64,000 nucleotides of DNA from Actinoplanes lobatus. Its GTDB lineage: Bacteria; Actinomycetota; Actinomycetes; Mycobacteriales; Micromonosporaceae. The first letter of the stretch is position 1, and the number at the start of each line of letters is the position of its first letter. Both the position numbers and the translations under genes were made by a program. The stretch spans positions 1,555,001 through 1,619,000 of the forward strand of contig NZ_JACHNC010000001.1 in NCBI RefSeq assembly GCF_014205215.1, read 5' to 3'. Shown here one piece after another: positions 29,880-38,711 of the stretch. The notes beneath the pieces are model-generated. The model did no database searches. It was not told where the DNA came from and saw only the letters and a program-made list of their open reading frames with translations.

Positions 29880-31463
29880 GTGACGACGGCGGCGACAGCT
29901 GACACAGACCTCACCCCCGCGGACCCCCCCGCCGGGACGGGGTCATCCCCAGGCGTGCGTGATGTGCCCGAGATCGTCCGGCGTCGGCTGTCGACGCTGG
30001 ACCAACGGTTCAATCCCTACTCGTGGCTCATCACCCTGATCATCGTCGTGGTGGCCGGCATCCTGCGGTTCGCCGGGCTGGACAAGCCGAAGGGTTACAT
30101 CTTCGACGAGGTGTACTACCCGACCGACGCCTGGGACATGCTCCAGCACGGCTTCGAGTGGGACGAGAAGGTCAACGGCGCGGCGTACGTCGTGCACCCC
30201 CCGCTCGGCAAGTGGCTGATCGCGCTCGGCGAGACGGTGTACGGCAACACCGAGCTGGGCTGGCGGTTCTCCACCGCGGTCGCCGGCACGCTGATGGTGC
30301 TGATCCTCATCCGGATCGCGTTCCGGCTGTTCCACTCGATCGTGCTGGCCGGGATCGCCGGTCTGCTGATGACGCTGGACGGCTTCCAGCTGGTCCTCTC
30401 CCGGACGTCGCTGCTGGACATCTTCATCGGCCTGTTCATCCTGATGACCTTCGGCGCCCTGGTGCTGGACCGGGACCACTACCGCCGCCGCTGGCTGCGG
30501 GCGCTGGAGCGGGGCTACGACCCGGAGAAGACGCCGACCGTGCCGCTGATCGTGCCGTGGTGGCTGCTGGTCGCCGGGATCACCTTCGGCATGGCGTGCA
30601 GTGTCAAGTGGAGCGCCGTCTTCTTCGCGCCGTTCTTCGCGGCCCTGGTGATCGTCTGGCGGGTGCAGGCGCGGCGCTCCGCCGGGGTGCGCGGGCCGGT
30701 GCTGGCCGGGATCCTCGGCGACCTGGGCTGGCTGCTGCTCTGCTTCGGTCTGGCCATCGGCGTCTACCTGGCCAGCTGGACCGGCTGGTTCGTCACCGAC
30801 AACGGCTACTTCCGGCACTACCGGGCGGACAACGGCTGGAGCGAACCGCCGGTCGTCGGCGCGCTGCTGAACCTGGCCCACTACCACTCCGAGGCGTTCA
30901 ACTTCCACACCGGACTGACCGAGAAGCACACCTACCAGTCGTGGCCGTGGCAGTGGCTGCTGCTGGGCCGTCCGGTGGCCTTCTACTGGAGCACGGCCGG
31001 CAACTGCGGTGCGCCGAGCTGCGCTGCTGAGATCCTGCTCCTGGGCACGCCGGTCCTGTGGTGGTCGTTCCTGCCGGCGCTGGGCGCGCTGGCCTGGTTC
31101 GGGATCGCCCGGCGGGACTGGCGGGCCTACGCGATCATGACCGGCGCGGTGGCCGGCCTGCTGCCGTGGTTCTACTTCGCGGTCAAGGACGGGCGCACGA
31201 TGTTCGCGTTCTACGTGATGCCGGCGCTGCCGTTCCTGATCCTGGCGGTGGTCTACGTGCTCGGGGCGATCATGACGCCCCCGGGCGGGATGGCGACGGG
31301 GGCGAGCCGTTCCGACCGGCAGCTCATCGGCGCCGTCGCGGTGTCCACCTACGTCGTGCTGGTCGCGCTGTGCTTCGCCTACTTCTACCCGGTCTTCGTG
31401 GGCACACTGCTGCCCTACGACGACTGGTCGGTGCGCATGTGGCTCGGGGGCCGCTGGATCTAG
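29880..31463 (+). CDS. pmt: Protein O-mannosyltransferase (PMT, GT39)
   Basis: A 527-residue polytopic GT-C glycosyltransferase that transfers mannose from polyprenyl-phosphate mannose to Ser/Thr of exported proteins. Features: a long cytosolic N-terminus, first membrane helix at about residues 48-68, the catalytic Asp-Glu pair in GYIFDEVYYPTDAW, the PMT motif VHPPLGKWLIALGE, then about ten more helices. Thr/Pro-rich exported proteins are encoded nearby (23.0-25.7 kb and 31.9 kb) and would be plausible substrates. Confidence 0.93.
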   Translation: MTTAATADTDLTPADPPAGTGSSPGVRDVPEIVRRRLSTLDQRFNPYSWLITLIIVVVAGILRFAGLDKPKGYIFDEVYYPTDAWDMLQHGFEWDEKVNGAAYVVHPPLGKWLIALGETVYGNTELGWRFSTAVAGTLMVLILIRIAFRLFHSIVLAGIAGLLMTLDGFQLVLSRTSLLDIFIGLFILMTFGALVLDRDHYRRRWLRALERGYDPEKTPTVPLIVPWWLLVAGITFGMACSVKWSAVFFAPFFAALVIVWRVQARRSAGVRGPVLAGILGDLGWLLLCFGLAIGVYLASWTGWFVTDNGYFRHYRADNGWSEPPVVGALLNLAHYHSEAFNFHTGLTEKHTYQSWPWQWLLLGRPVAFYWSTAGNCGAPSCAAEILLLGTPVLWWSFLPALGALAWFGIARRDWRAYAIMTGAVAGLLPWFYFAVKDGRTMFAFYVMPALPFLILAVVYVLGAIMTPPGGMATGASRSDRQLIGAVAVSTYVVLVALCFAYFYPVFVGTLLPYDDWSVRMWLGGRWI

Positions 31464-31487
31464 CGGCGACAGCCCGGAAACAGAAGG

Positions 31488-31534
31488 GCGCGCCCCGATC
31501 GCCTGCCACGGGGGAAGCGGGCGATTGGGGCGCG
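31488..31534 (+). terminator. Terminator-like hairpin after pmt
   Basis: Arms GCGCGCCCCGATCGCC (31488-31503) and GGCGATTGGGGCGCGC (31519-31534) pair along 16 bases with one G-T wobble around a 15-base loop, 25 bp beyond the pmt stop. AACAAG follows, not a U-tract, so it may act with Rho or protect the transcript end. Confidence 0.65.
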
Positions 31535-31892
31535 CAACAAGAGCTTAACTAGGTCGGATGGCGTGCACAACGGGTGCGGCCAGGAGTTTGTCGTGTCGCT
31601 CCCACCATCACAGCGATTCAGACATTAAGTTCTTACTTCTCTTATCGGTTTTATCCTTTCGCGAGAAATGCTCGATCACGCAGTCGGGAATACGACAGTA
31701 AATTGCTTCGGACAAGGGCATAACGTCTGTCGATCCGACGCCGCGCCGCTGGTCAACGAAACGGGTTCACACCCCCTCCGACCGGCCAAATCACCCCGCC
31801 TAGCATTTCGTCCCATTTCAGAGGATCAGTCGACTGTCCCCCTTGTGAGTGATCTGTGCCAAGATCGCGATAAATGTTCTTAAGCTCGCCGC
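31535..31892. other. Intergenic region, relatively A/T-rich
   Basis: About 360 bp without a convincing gene. The patch 31615-31720 is unusually A/T-rich for this DNA, with runs such as TCTTATCGGTTTTATCC. The region must contain the promoter for the two-gene unit starting at 31893. A small open frame at 31668-31883 lacks coding features. No riboswitch or operator was recognised. Confidence 0.5.
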
Positions 31893-32585
31893 GTGACTTC
31901 GCAGGAGCCCAGAGACCCACACGACCCCCACTCCCCCACGGAAGTGATCACCGTGCCGGAGCCGGCGCCGGTGTTCGTGGACTCCACCGGACGCCGCAGC
32001 CGGTTGCTCCGGCGCCTCGCACTGGCCTTCGGCATCCTTCTCGTCGTGTACGGCGGTCTGGTGGGCATCAGCCTGGCCGGCGGTCCGGTGAGCTCGAGCG
32101 CGGTGTTCCCGCTGCCCGGACTGGACGAGGACGACGAGGACGAGGAGCAGGAGCCCACCGCCAGTCCCACCCCGGCGCCGACACCCACGCCGAACGCCAC
32201 CCCGACCCGGCACGTCGAATCGGTGGAGCGGCGTACCGGCGGCACCGAACGGCGTACCGCGAGCCAGTCCGCGAAGACCTCCAGCGAGCCGGCGCAGTCG
32301 GCCACCCAGCCGTCGGCCACCGGAACGCCCAGCGCCACGGCCACCAAGACGCTGGAGTCCACCACGACGCCGACGCCGACCCCCACCACGACGATCACCC
32401 CGGACCCGGACCCGACCGTGCCGGTGCCGCCGGCCCCGCCGGTCGCGCCCGACTCCGGCGGCACCGGTGGTGGCGGCCCGGCACCGGCCGACGACACCGC
32501 CACGCCCACAGCCCCGCCGTCGCTGCCTCCGGTCGCCGACGACCCGGCCGACAGCGCCCCGCCATCCACCCGGGCCGCCCCGTGA
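31893..32585 (+). CDS. Single-pass membrane protein with long Pro/Thr-rich exterior
   Basis: A 230-residue protein starting at GTG 31893. Residues 1-45 are cytosolic and end in RSRLLRRLALAFG, one membrane helix follows at about 42-62 (LALAFGILLVVYGGLVGISL), then an acidic patch DEDDEDEEQE and about 150 residues of Pro/Thr/Ser/Ala repeats with no folded domain. The exterior could be a wall-spanning spacer and a substrate for O-mannosylation. The stop overlaps the start of the deacetylase-glycosyltransferase gene (GTGA), so the two proteins are made together. Confidence 0.78.
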   Translation: MTSQEPRDPHDPHSPTEVITVPEPAPVFVDSTGRRSRLLRRLALAFGILLVVYGGLVGISLAGGPVSSSAVFPLPGLDEDDEDEEQEPTASPTPAPTPTPNATPTRHVESVERRTGGTERRTASQSAKTSSEPAQSATQPSATGTPSATATKTLESTTTPTPTPTTTITPDPDPTVPVPPAPPVAPDSGGTGGGGPAPADDTATPTAPPSLPPVADDPADSAPPSTRAAP

Positions 32586-34849
32586 CTCCCCCGTCCCGCC
32601 GGGCCCGCAACCGGCGCCGCATCGTGCCCCCGCCGCGCGTGCTGCTCGGCACGCTCCTGGTCGGGTTCTTCACGGCGGTGCTGTTCGTGCAGACGTACAT
32701 CAACCCGAAGTTCACCGGCGACCACGTGGGGAGCAAGGCCGGCGACCACGCCGGGGTGCCGGCGACGATCCGCGACGGCGGCCCGATCATCAACGCCACC
32801 GGCGGCCAGGAGAGCACCAGCCGGCTGCCGGAGCGCACCATCGCGCTCACCTTCGACGACGGACCGGATCCGGTGTGGACGCCGAAGATCCTGGAAGTGC
32901 TGCGCGAGCAGGACGCCCACGCCACCTTCTTCGTCGTCGGCGCCCAGGTCGCCAGGCAACCCGAGCTGACCGAGCACATCGTGGACGGCGGCCACGAACT
33001 GGGCCTGCACACCTTCACCCATCGCAACATGCAGAAGCTCGCCCCGTGGCGGCGGGAGCTCGAGCTGTCCCAGAACCAGGTGGCGATCGCCCGGGCCGCC
33101 GGGGTGCACACCAACCTGGCCCGGTTCCCGTACTCGTCCAAGAACCCGGCCATCGACAGCGAGAACTGGAAGCTGGTCAAGGAGGCCGGCGCCCTCGGCT
33201 ACCTGGTCGTGGTCAACGACAGGGACAGCCGGGACTGGGAGCGCCCCGGAATCGACGAGATCATCGCCAACGCCACCCCGACCGACGGCCAGTCCGCGAT
33301 CGTCCTCTTCCACGACGCCGGAGGCGAGCGCTCGCAGACCGTCGCGGCGCTGCGCGAGTTCATCCCGCGGATGAAGGCCCAGGGCTACCGCTTCACCACC
33401 GTCACCGAGGGGCTCAACCTGGGCCTCGCCGGGCGCACGGACGCCCCCGCGGCGGCGCTGCCGGTCAACCCCGAGGCGCCGGCCAGCGACAAGTGGCGCG
33501 GCATGGCCCTGATCTGGACGGTCAGCCTGGCCGACGGCATGGTCACCGCGATCGCCGTGCTCTTCCTGGTGGTCGGGCTGCTGACCATCGGCCGTACGCT
33601 GCTCATGCTCGCGCTCGCGACGCGCAACGCCCGGCAGCGGCGCAAGCCCGGCTGGAGCTGGGGCCCTGAGGTGTTCGAGCCGGTCTCGGTGATCGTGCCC
33701 GCCTACAACGAGAAGGAGGGCATCGAGGCCGCGGTCCGCTCACTGGCCGGCGGCAACCATCCGATGATCGAGGTGGTGGTGGTCGACGACGGCTCCACCG
33801 ACGGCACCGCCGACCTGGTCGACCGGATGGACCTGCCGCACGTGCGGGTGGTCCGGGTGCCCAACGGCGGCAAGCCGAACGCCCTCAACACCGGCGTGGC
33901 CCTGGCGAAGCACGACCTGATCGTGATGGTCGACGGCGACACCGTCTTCGAACCCGATGCGCTGCACCGGCTGGTCCAGCCGTTCGGCGACCCGTCGGTG
34001 GGCGCGGTGGCCGGCAACGTCAAGGTCGGCAACCGGGAGACCATGGTCGCCACCTGGCAGCACATCGAGTACGTGATCGGCTTCAACCTGGACCGCCGCC
34101 TCTACGAGGTGCTGAACTGCATGCCCACCGTGCCCGGCGCGATCGGCGCGTTCCGGCGGGAGGCGCTGGCCCAGGTGGGCGGGGTCAGCGACGAGACCCT
34201 GGCCGAGGACACCGACGTCACGATGGCGCTGTGCCGGAAGGGGTGGCGGGTCGTCTACGTGGAGGACGCCCTGGCCTGGACCGAGGCGCCGACCACGCTG
34301 GAGCAGCTGTACCGCCAGCGGTACCGGTGGAGCTACGGGACCATGCAGGCGATGTGGAAGCACCGCCGGTCACTGTTCGAGTCCGGGCCGTCCGGCCGCT
34401 TCGGGCGGGTGGGGCTGCCGTTCCTCGCCCTCTTCGGGGTGGCGCTGCCGATGCTGGCGCCGGTGGTCGACATCATGCTCGTGTACGGCCTGGTCTTCTG
34501 GGAACGCCAGGAGACCGTGGCGGCCTGGCTCGGCATGCTGGCCCTCCAGCTGTTCACCGCGGGGGTCGCGTTCCGCCTCGACAAGGAGTCGTTCAAGCCG
34601 CTGCTCCGGCTGCCGTTGCAGCAGTTCGCGTACCGGCAGCTGATGTATCTGGTGCTGTTGCAGTCGGCGACCACGGCCCTGACCGGTGGGCGGTTGCGCT
34701 GGCACAAGCTCAACCGGGCCGGGCTGGCCCCGCGCTCGCCGGTTCCACCGCCGGAGGAGCCGGCGCCGATGCCGCCCGGGCAGCGGATGGCGCCCGAGGT
34801 GGACACCTTGCCGCCGAGCACGCACGGAAGGCCACCGGTACGGCGATGA
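32582..34849 (+). CDS. Polysaccharide deacetylase (NodB) - GT2 glycosyltransferase fusion
   Basis: A 755-residue membrane protein. A first helix at about residues 18-36 is followed by a NodB domain: TFDDGP at 90-95, the metal-binding HTFTH at 143-147, RFPYSSKN and VLFHDAGG. A helix at about 318-342 leads to a processive GT2 domain: VSVIVPAYNE, VVVVDDGSTDGT, DGD at 451-453, AEDTD at 541-545 and QRYRW at 579-583. Two or three helices and a Pro-rich tail end the protein. Such fusions would make and N-deacetylate a beta-linked amino-sugar polymer, as in poly-GlcNAc or chitooligosaccharide systems; the polymer is not known here. Start GTG 32582, coupled to the upstream gene. Confidence 0.93.
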   Translation: MTPPSRRARNRRRIVPPPRVLLGTLLVGFFTAVLFVQTYINPKFTGDHVGSKAGDHAGVPATIRDGGPIINATGGQESTSRLPERTIALTFDDGPDPVWTPKILEVLREQDAHATFFVVGAQVARQPELTEHIVDGGHELGLHTFTHRNMQKLAPWRRELELSQNQVAIARAAGVHTNLARFPYSSKNPAIDSENWKLVKEAGALGYLVVVNDRDSRDWERPGIDEIIANATPTDGQSAIVLFHDAGGERSQTVAALREFIPRMKAQGYRFTTVTEGLNLGLAGRTDAPAAALPVNPEAPASDKWRGMALIWTVSLADGMVTAIAVLFLVVGLLTIGRTLLMLALATRNARQRRKPGWSWGPEVFEPVSVIVPAYNEKEGIEAAVRSLAGGNHPMIEVVVVDDGSTDGTADLVDRMDLPHVRVVRVPNGGKPNALNTGVALAKHDLIVMVDGDTVFEPDALHRLVQPFGDPSVGAVAGNVKVGNRETMVATWQHIEYVIGFNLDRRLYEVLNCMPTVPGAIGAFRREALAQVGGVSDETLAEDTDVTMALCRKGWRVVYVEDALAWTEAPTTLEQLYRQRYRWSYGTMQAMWKHRRSLFESGPSGRFGRVGLPFLALFGVALPMLAPVVDIMLVYGLVFWERQETVAAWLGMLALQLFTAGVAFRLDKESFKPLLRLPLQQFAYRQLMYLVLLQSATTALTGGRLRWHKLNRAGLAPRSPVPPPEEPAPMPPGQRMAPEVDTLPPSTHGRPPVRR

Positions 34850-34855
34850 GACCGG

Positions 34856-34892
34856 CCCGCCCCCGACCGAACTGCAGCCGATCGGGGGCGGG
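34856..34892. terminator. Bidirectional terminator-like hairpin
   Basis: Arms CCCGCCCCCGA (34856-34866) and TCGGGGGCGGG (34882-34892) pair perfectly around a 15-base loop, in the 55-bp gap between two convergent genes. TTCCGCTC follows on the plus strand. Confidence 0.6.
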
Positions 34893-34904
34893 TTCCGCTC
34901 GTAC

Positions 34905-36149
34905 TCAGGCGATGGCCAGGTCCCGGACCATCTCGGCCGGGGTCATCTCGGCGTACGGGAACACGACGTGCAGTGACGTCCCGTCGCCCGGCCGGTCGGA
35001 GAGGGCCACGGTGGCGTGATGGGCGTCCAGGATTCGTTTGGCGACGGCCAGCCCCCGGTCCGGCCCCGGTACGTCGGTCGGGTTGGCGATGGCCCCGTAG
35101 TACAGGTGCGGGAACAGGTCGGGCCGTACGCCGTCGGGCAGGTCCATGTCGTCCAGCCGTACGGTCGGGCCGGACTCCATCTCGGTGCCGACCCGTACCC
35201 GGCCGCCCTCCGGCGTGTACTTGACCGCGGCGAACAGCAGATGGGTCAGGACCTGCTCCAGGCGCACCGGATCGGCGATGATCGGCAACGACGGGCCGCC
35301 CGCCTGGTTGAGGATCCAGATGTGCTTGCTGGCGGCGATCGGGCGTACCGCCTCCACCGCCCGCTGGGTGACCCGGGTGAGGTCGCACTGCCGCATGTGC
35401 AGGCTGTCCCCGCCCAGCCCGGCGTCGGCCATCGTGGTGAGGTGCTCGATCAGCTCGCGGAACCCCCGTACGTGTGCCGCCGTGGCCCGCCCGACCAGGT
35501 CCGCCATCTCGGCGTCGTGGTAGCCGGTGTCGCCCAGCCGTTCCAGGTACCCCGACATGAGCCGCAGCGACGACCGCAGCTCCCCGCCGACCAGACCGGC
35601 CAGGTCGTCCTTGCGGCGCTCCAGCTCCTGGAGCCGGGCCGTGGTGTTGGCCAGCGCGAAGGCGTACCGGCGCAGCTCCAGTTGGGCGGTCACCTGCCGG
35701 GCGAGGGCGCGCAGCGCCTGCTGCTGCTCCATGTCGAGCCGCCGCGGTTCGAAGTCCGTGACGCAGAGGGTGCCGAGCGCGAACCCGTCGGTGGTGAGCA
35801 GCGGCATCCCGGCGTAGAACCGGATGCCCCCGGTCGCGGCCACCGCCGGCATGTCGGCGAACCGGTCGTCCAGCCGGGTGTCCGGGACGACGAGCAGGTC
35901 ACGGCCGAGGATGGCGTGGGCGCAGATGGACACGTCCCGGGAGGTCTCCGCCACCTCGGAGCCGGTCCGGGCCTTGGCCCACTGCCGGTCGGCGTCGACC
36001 AGGCTGACCATCGCGATGGGCGCCTCACAGACCCCGGCCGCCAGCGCGACGATGTCGTCGAAATCCTTCTCCGGGGGGCTGTCGAGGATGTCGAGCGAGT
36101 ACAGCGCCGCCAGCCGCTCGATCTCGTTGTCGGGCAGTGGTGCTTTCAT
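34905..36149 (-). CDS. GAF protein with degenerate histidine-kinase domain
   Basis: A 414-residue cytosolic protein. Residues 1-160 are a GAF domain of the type found in front of sensor kinases (PPEKDFDDIVALAAGVCEAP; ALGTLCVTDFEPR). Residues 160-240 resemble the dimerisation helices of a histidine kinase, but the H-box reads LVGGELRSSLRL, with Gly-Gly (188-189) where SH is expected. The ATPase part keeps KYTPEGGRVRV and the GPDRGLAVAKRIL loop, yet the N-box LTHLLFAAVKYT has Ala for the metal-binding Asn, and the G1 box reads DDMDLPDG. It is thus probably a pseudokinase or ligand-binding scaffold. No response regulator is adjacent. Confidence 0.82.
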   Translation of the reverse strand: MKAPLPDNEIERLAALYSLDILDSPPEKDFDDIVALAAGVCEAPIAMVSLVDADRQWAKARTGSEVAETSRDVSICAHAILGRDLLVVPDTRLDDRFADMPAVAATGGIRFYAGMPLLTTDGFALGTLCVTDFEPRRLDMEQQQALRALARQVTAQLELRRYAFALANTTARLQELERRKDDLAGLVGGELRSSLRLMSGYLERLGDTGYHDAEMADLVGRATAAHVRGFRELIEHLTTMADAGLGGDSLHMRQCDLTRVTQRAVEAVRPIAASKHIWILNQAGGPSLPIIADPVRLEQVLTHLLFAAVKYTPEGGRVRVGTEMESGPTVRLDDMDLPDGVRPDLFPHLYYGAIANPTDVPGPDRGLAVAKRILDAHHATVALSDRPGDGTSLHVVFPYAEMTPAEMVRDLAIA

Positions 36150-36280
36150 GTGACGTCACCTCCGAGACTTGATTCAGAGGTACCACCCAAAAGTAGCAAG
36201 ACTCGCTTTTCACCCAGATCAGGCACCTGCGGCGGCTGTGCCGACCGTCACTACCGGGGCCGCCCGTATGCTTCGCGGCC

Positions 36281-36784
36281 ATGAGCACCGAGCAGTTCTC
36301 CTGCGGCACGTGCGGGGCCTTGCACGACGGCCCGCCGCTCAGTTTCGCCGCCCCGGCCCCGGATTTCTGGCAGCCGGACATGGCGGACCAGGAAGGCTGC
36401 CTGCTGGACGCGGACCTGTGCGTGATCGCCGGGGAGCAGTTCTTCGTCCGTGGCCTGATCGAACTGCCGGTCTGGGACACCGGAGAAATTTTCACCTACA
36501 GCATGTGGGTGTCGCTGAGCCGCGACAGCTTCACCCGCGCGGTCGACGTCTGGGAACAGCCCGGCCGCGAGAAGGAGCCGCCCTACTTCGGCTGGCTCTC
36601 CAACATCATCGCCGGGTACGAACCGTCGACGCTCAACCTGCGGACGAACGTGCACACCCGGGCCGTCGGACAGTTGCCGTACATCGAACTGGAACCGACC
36701 GGCCACCCGCTCGCCGTCGAACAACTGGCCGGCGTCACCCGGACCCGGGTGGAGGAGATCGCCGCCTTCCACCTGCACCGCTAA
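36281..36784 (+). CDS. DUF2199 domain protein
   Basis: A 167-residue soluble protein. The N-terminal FSCGTCGALHDGPPLSFA is the usual DUF2199 opening with a CxxC pair; IELPVWDTGEIFTYSMWVSL and a C-terminal half ending in RVEEIAAFHLHR complete it. The domain's role is unknown. It is followed 9 bp later by an acetyltransferase gene, likely in one transcript. Confidence 0.85.
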   Translation: MSTEQFSCGTCGALHDGPPLSFAAPAPDFWQPDMADQEGCLLDADLCVIAGEQFFVRGLIELPVWDTGEIFTYSMWVSLSRDSFTRAVDVWEQPGREKEPPYFGWLSNIIAGYEPSTLNLRTNVHTRAVGQLPYIELEPTGHPLAVEQLAGVTRTRVEEIAAFHLHR

Positions 36785-36793
36785 CCTGCCGGA

Positions 36794-37252
36794 ATGCATC
36801 TGCGCAAGGTCGACCCGGACAACTACGAGGCGGCACTGTCCCTCTCCGTCCGCCCCGACCAGGACGACCTGGTCGCGCCGGTGGTCAAGTCCCTCGCCGA
36901 GGCATACGTCTACCCCGAATACGCCTGGCCACGCCTGATCTACGACCGCGACGAGCTGGTCGGCTTCGTGATGGCCTTCCTCGACACCCCGTGGGGCGAA
37001 CCCTCCGACCCCACCGACCTGCGCTCCGGCCTCTGGCGCCTCAACATCGCCGCCGGCCGCCAGGGCCACGGCTACGGCACCTTCGCGGTGGAGGCCGTCT
37101 GCGCCGAGATCCGCTCCCGCGGCGAAACCCGCGCCTACGTCACCTACGAGCCCCGCGAGGGCGGTCCCGCGCCGTTCTACGCCAGGCTGGGCTTCATCCC
37201 CACCGGCGAGATCACCGCAGACCAGACGGTAGCGGTCAAAACCCTTACTTAG
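36794..37252 (+). CDS. GNAT-family N-acetyltransferase
   Basis: A 152-residue acetyltransferase fold. The acetyl-CoA-binding segment reads RLNIAAGRQGHGYGTFAVEA (an R/Q-x-x-G-x-G motif), preceded by LVGFVMAFLDTPWGE, with the late motif PFYARLGFIPTGE. The substrate is unknown; the family covers small amines, antibiotics and protein N-termini. Start ATG 36794. Confidence 0.88.
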   Translation: MHLRKVDPDNYEAALSLSVRPDQDDLVAPVVKSLAEAYVYPEYAWPRLIYDRDELVGFVMAFLDTPWGEPSDPTDLRSGLWRLNIAAGRQGHGYGTFAVEAVCAEIRSRGETRAYVTYEPREGGPAPFYARLGFIPTGEITADQTVAVKTLT

Positions 37253-37324
37253 GGTACGTCTGGAGCCTGTTTCCCGGTTGCGGGTGGCCGCGATGTCACG
37301 TCGCGCCTTCGGATGGCCATGGCG

Positions 37325-37663
37325 TCATCCCGACTCGCGAGCCAATCTTGGTCGATCTGCCACCGTTTCGGGTGGCCAATCGTTCAAGATCGCATAGCGT
37401 CGGCATATAAAGCGGGCGAAACGGGCACCCTTTGCCGCGACCACCCGCCCGAAGTCCAGCGGTAGAGCCACCTCGGGCAGCGTGACGGCCGCGGCCATGT
37501 CACCGTCGGATTCCTGAGCGGCCGGCGCTCGATCGCCAGCCGAACTCGCGCAAGCACCGCCGGGCCAACTCCAGCAGCCGCTCGCGGTTCGGTTTCGCCT
37601 GCCGTTCGGTCCATTCGAACAGTGCTGAAAACCGAACGACGTCACCCTCTGCTGACAAACCAA
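37325..37663 (-). pseudogene. Possible decayed coding sequence
   Basis: No intact gene fills 37253-37663. On the minus strand one frame reads protein-like FSALFEWTERQAKPNRERLL and LRREFGW-type helical sequence (about 37530-37640), then stops. A second frame continues protein-like with VTLPEVALPLDFGRVVAAKG and RFARFICRRYAI (about 37370-37500). The join needs a frameshift. This could be a broken gene or chance coding bias in GC-rich DNA. No family was recognised. Confidence 0.25.
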
Positions 37664-37691
37664 AAACGCCCGAACCGAAGTTCGGGCGTTT
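37664..37691 (-). terminator. Intrinsic terminator after tRNA-Ala
   Basis: Arms AAACGCCCGAAC (37664-37675) and GTTCGGGCGTTT (37680-37691) are perfect complements around loop CGAA; the minus strand continues with TTGGTTTG. It lies 8 bp beyond the tRNA 3' end and would terminate the tRNA transcript. Confidence 0.88.
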
Positions 37692-37699
37692 CCAAAGGG

Positions 37700-37773
37700 T
37701 GGAGCTGTGGGGATTTGAACCCCAGACCCCCTCGATGCGAACGAGGTGCGCTACCAGACTGCGCCACAGCCCC
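37700..37773 (-). tRNA. tRNA-Ala (anticodon CGC)
   Basis: A 74-nt cloverleaf on the minus strand. The acceptor GGGGCTG pairs with CAGCTCC and includes the G3-U70 pair that identifies alanine tRNAs. The D-arm contains GTCTGGTAGCGC, the anticodon stem CCTCG/CGAGG encloses TTCGCAT (anticodon CGC, reads GCG), and the T-loop is TTCAAAT. The discriminator is A and CCA is not encoded. A terminator follows directly. Confidence 0.96.
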
Positions 37774-37967
37774 TTGGCCCTCGATGATCGCTCACCGTGG
37801 AACCGAGGAAAGGTTAACAGGTCGTCCATGCGCCTCGCGAACCGCCCTACCGAGAAGCGGCAGGGCAGCCCCGCCCGGATGCGGGCGGCACCGGCTGGAC
37901 TGGCAGCCAGGTCGCCGGGGCCGGCGGGACGGGGTCGATCGTCGGGGGCGGCGTAGGCCGTACCCCG

Positions 37968-38711
37968 CTATGAAGCGTGATGATGCCGGCCGCCGGCCTC
38001 GTAGGGGCGACCACGCAGCCCGCCGCGCCTCCGATAGGAGACCGAGCCGCCGTTGGCGGCGACGGGCAGGTCGGAGGGTTCCCGGTCGAGGCCCATGGCG
38101 GCCCGCCGGACGGCTTCGCGCTGGGCGGCGAGGCGGCGCTGGGCCTCGCGGCGGGCGGCGGCGCGGCGGGCCTGTTCGCGGCGGACCTCGGCCTGGCGGG
38201 CGGCGAGCCAGGCGGCTTCGCGGGCCTGGACGCGCCGGCGGCGGCGGTCGGCGATGGCGCGGTTGCGCAGGTGTACGAGGTACAGGCCGAGGAGGCTGCC
38301 GGTGACGGCGAAGCTGATCCAGAATCCGGGGCCGACGACCAGTACGCCGACCAGCTCGATGGCGTTGAGCAGCACCAGGGCGGCGAAGACCCGGCGGCGG
38401 CGGACGACGGCGGGTGTGCCGCGGCGGCGTGGGATGCGGCGTGGCCGGCCGGTGACGAGGCGGAGCCTGCGTTCGGGTGGCGTGGGATCACTCGATGGGG
38501 CCGGAACCGTAACCGTGACCTGGCGGGCGGGGTTTATCGGTCGGCGTCCGGGCACGGTGCGCGGACGGCGGCGGCGTTGCAGCACCCGCGCCGTCGATGA
38601 CGCCCGCTCCGCGGCGAGGCGCTCGGCGGGATCGTACCGGCGGGCCAGCGCCGGAGCGAGAGCGAGCAGACCCGCCGCGGCGAGGACCGCAAGGAGCACC
38701 GAGGTCGGCAC
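37968..38711 (-). CDS. sepX: Divisome membrane protein SepX/GlpR
   Basis: A 247-residue membrane protein. GTG 38711 (VPTSVLLAVLAAAGLLALAP) is preceded by GGAGG. A first helix spans residues 4-21, a basic cytosolic region follows to about 105 (ARRYDPAERLAAERASSTAR), then two helices at 109-127 and 129-146, and a highly basic coiled-coil-like tail rich in Arg/Ala. This architecture, plus its place directly after the Glp-rimJ pair, fits the actinobacterial division protein named SepX in Streptomyces and GlpR in corynebacteria, a membrane receptor for Glp at the septum. The name rests on context as much as sequence. Confidence 0.82.
   Translation of the reverse strand: MPTSVLLAVLAAAGLLALAPALARRYDPAERLAAERASSTARVLQRRRRPRTVPGRRPINPARQVTVTVPAPSSDPTPPERRLRLVTGRPRRIPRRRGTPAVVRRRRVFAALVLLNAIELVGVLVVGPGFWISFAVTGSLLGLYLVHLRNRAIADRRRRRVQAREAAWLAARQAEVRREQARRAAARREAQRRLAAQREAVRRAAMGLDREPSDLPVAANGGSVSYRRRGGLRGRPYEAGGRHHHAS

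Noticed and set aside
31668..31883. 71-codon plus-strand frame upstream of the Pro/Thr-rich gene
   Set aside because: No ribosome-binding site, no membrane or domain feature, and it lies in the A/T-rich promoter region.
31535..31892. Possible riboswitch (such as c-di-AMP type) before the NodB-GT2 unit
   Set aside because: I could not find the conserved cores or a convincing fold by eye; a covariance-model scan would decide.
37500..37829. Minus-strand frame covering tRNA-Ala
   Set aside because: It translates the tRNA itself; a structured RNA gene with terminator explains the sequence.
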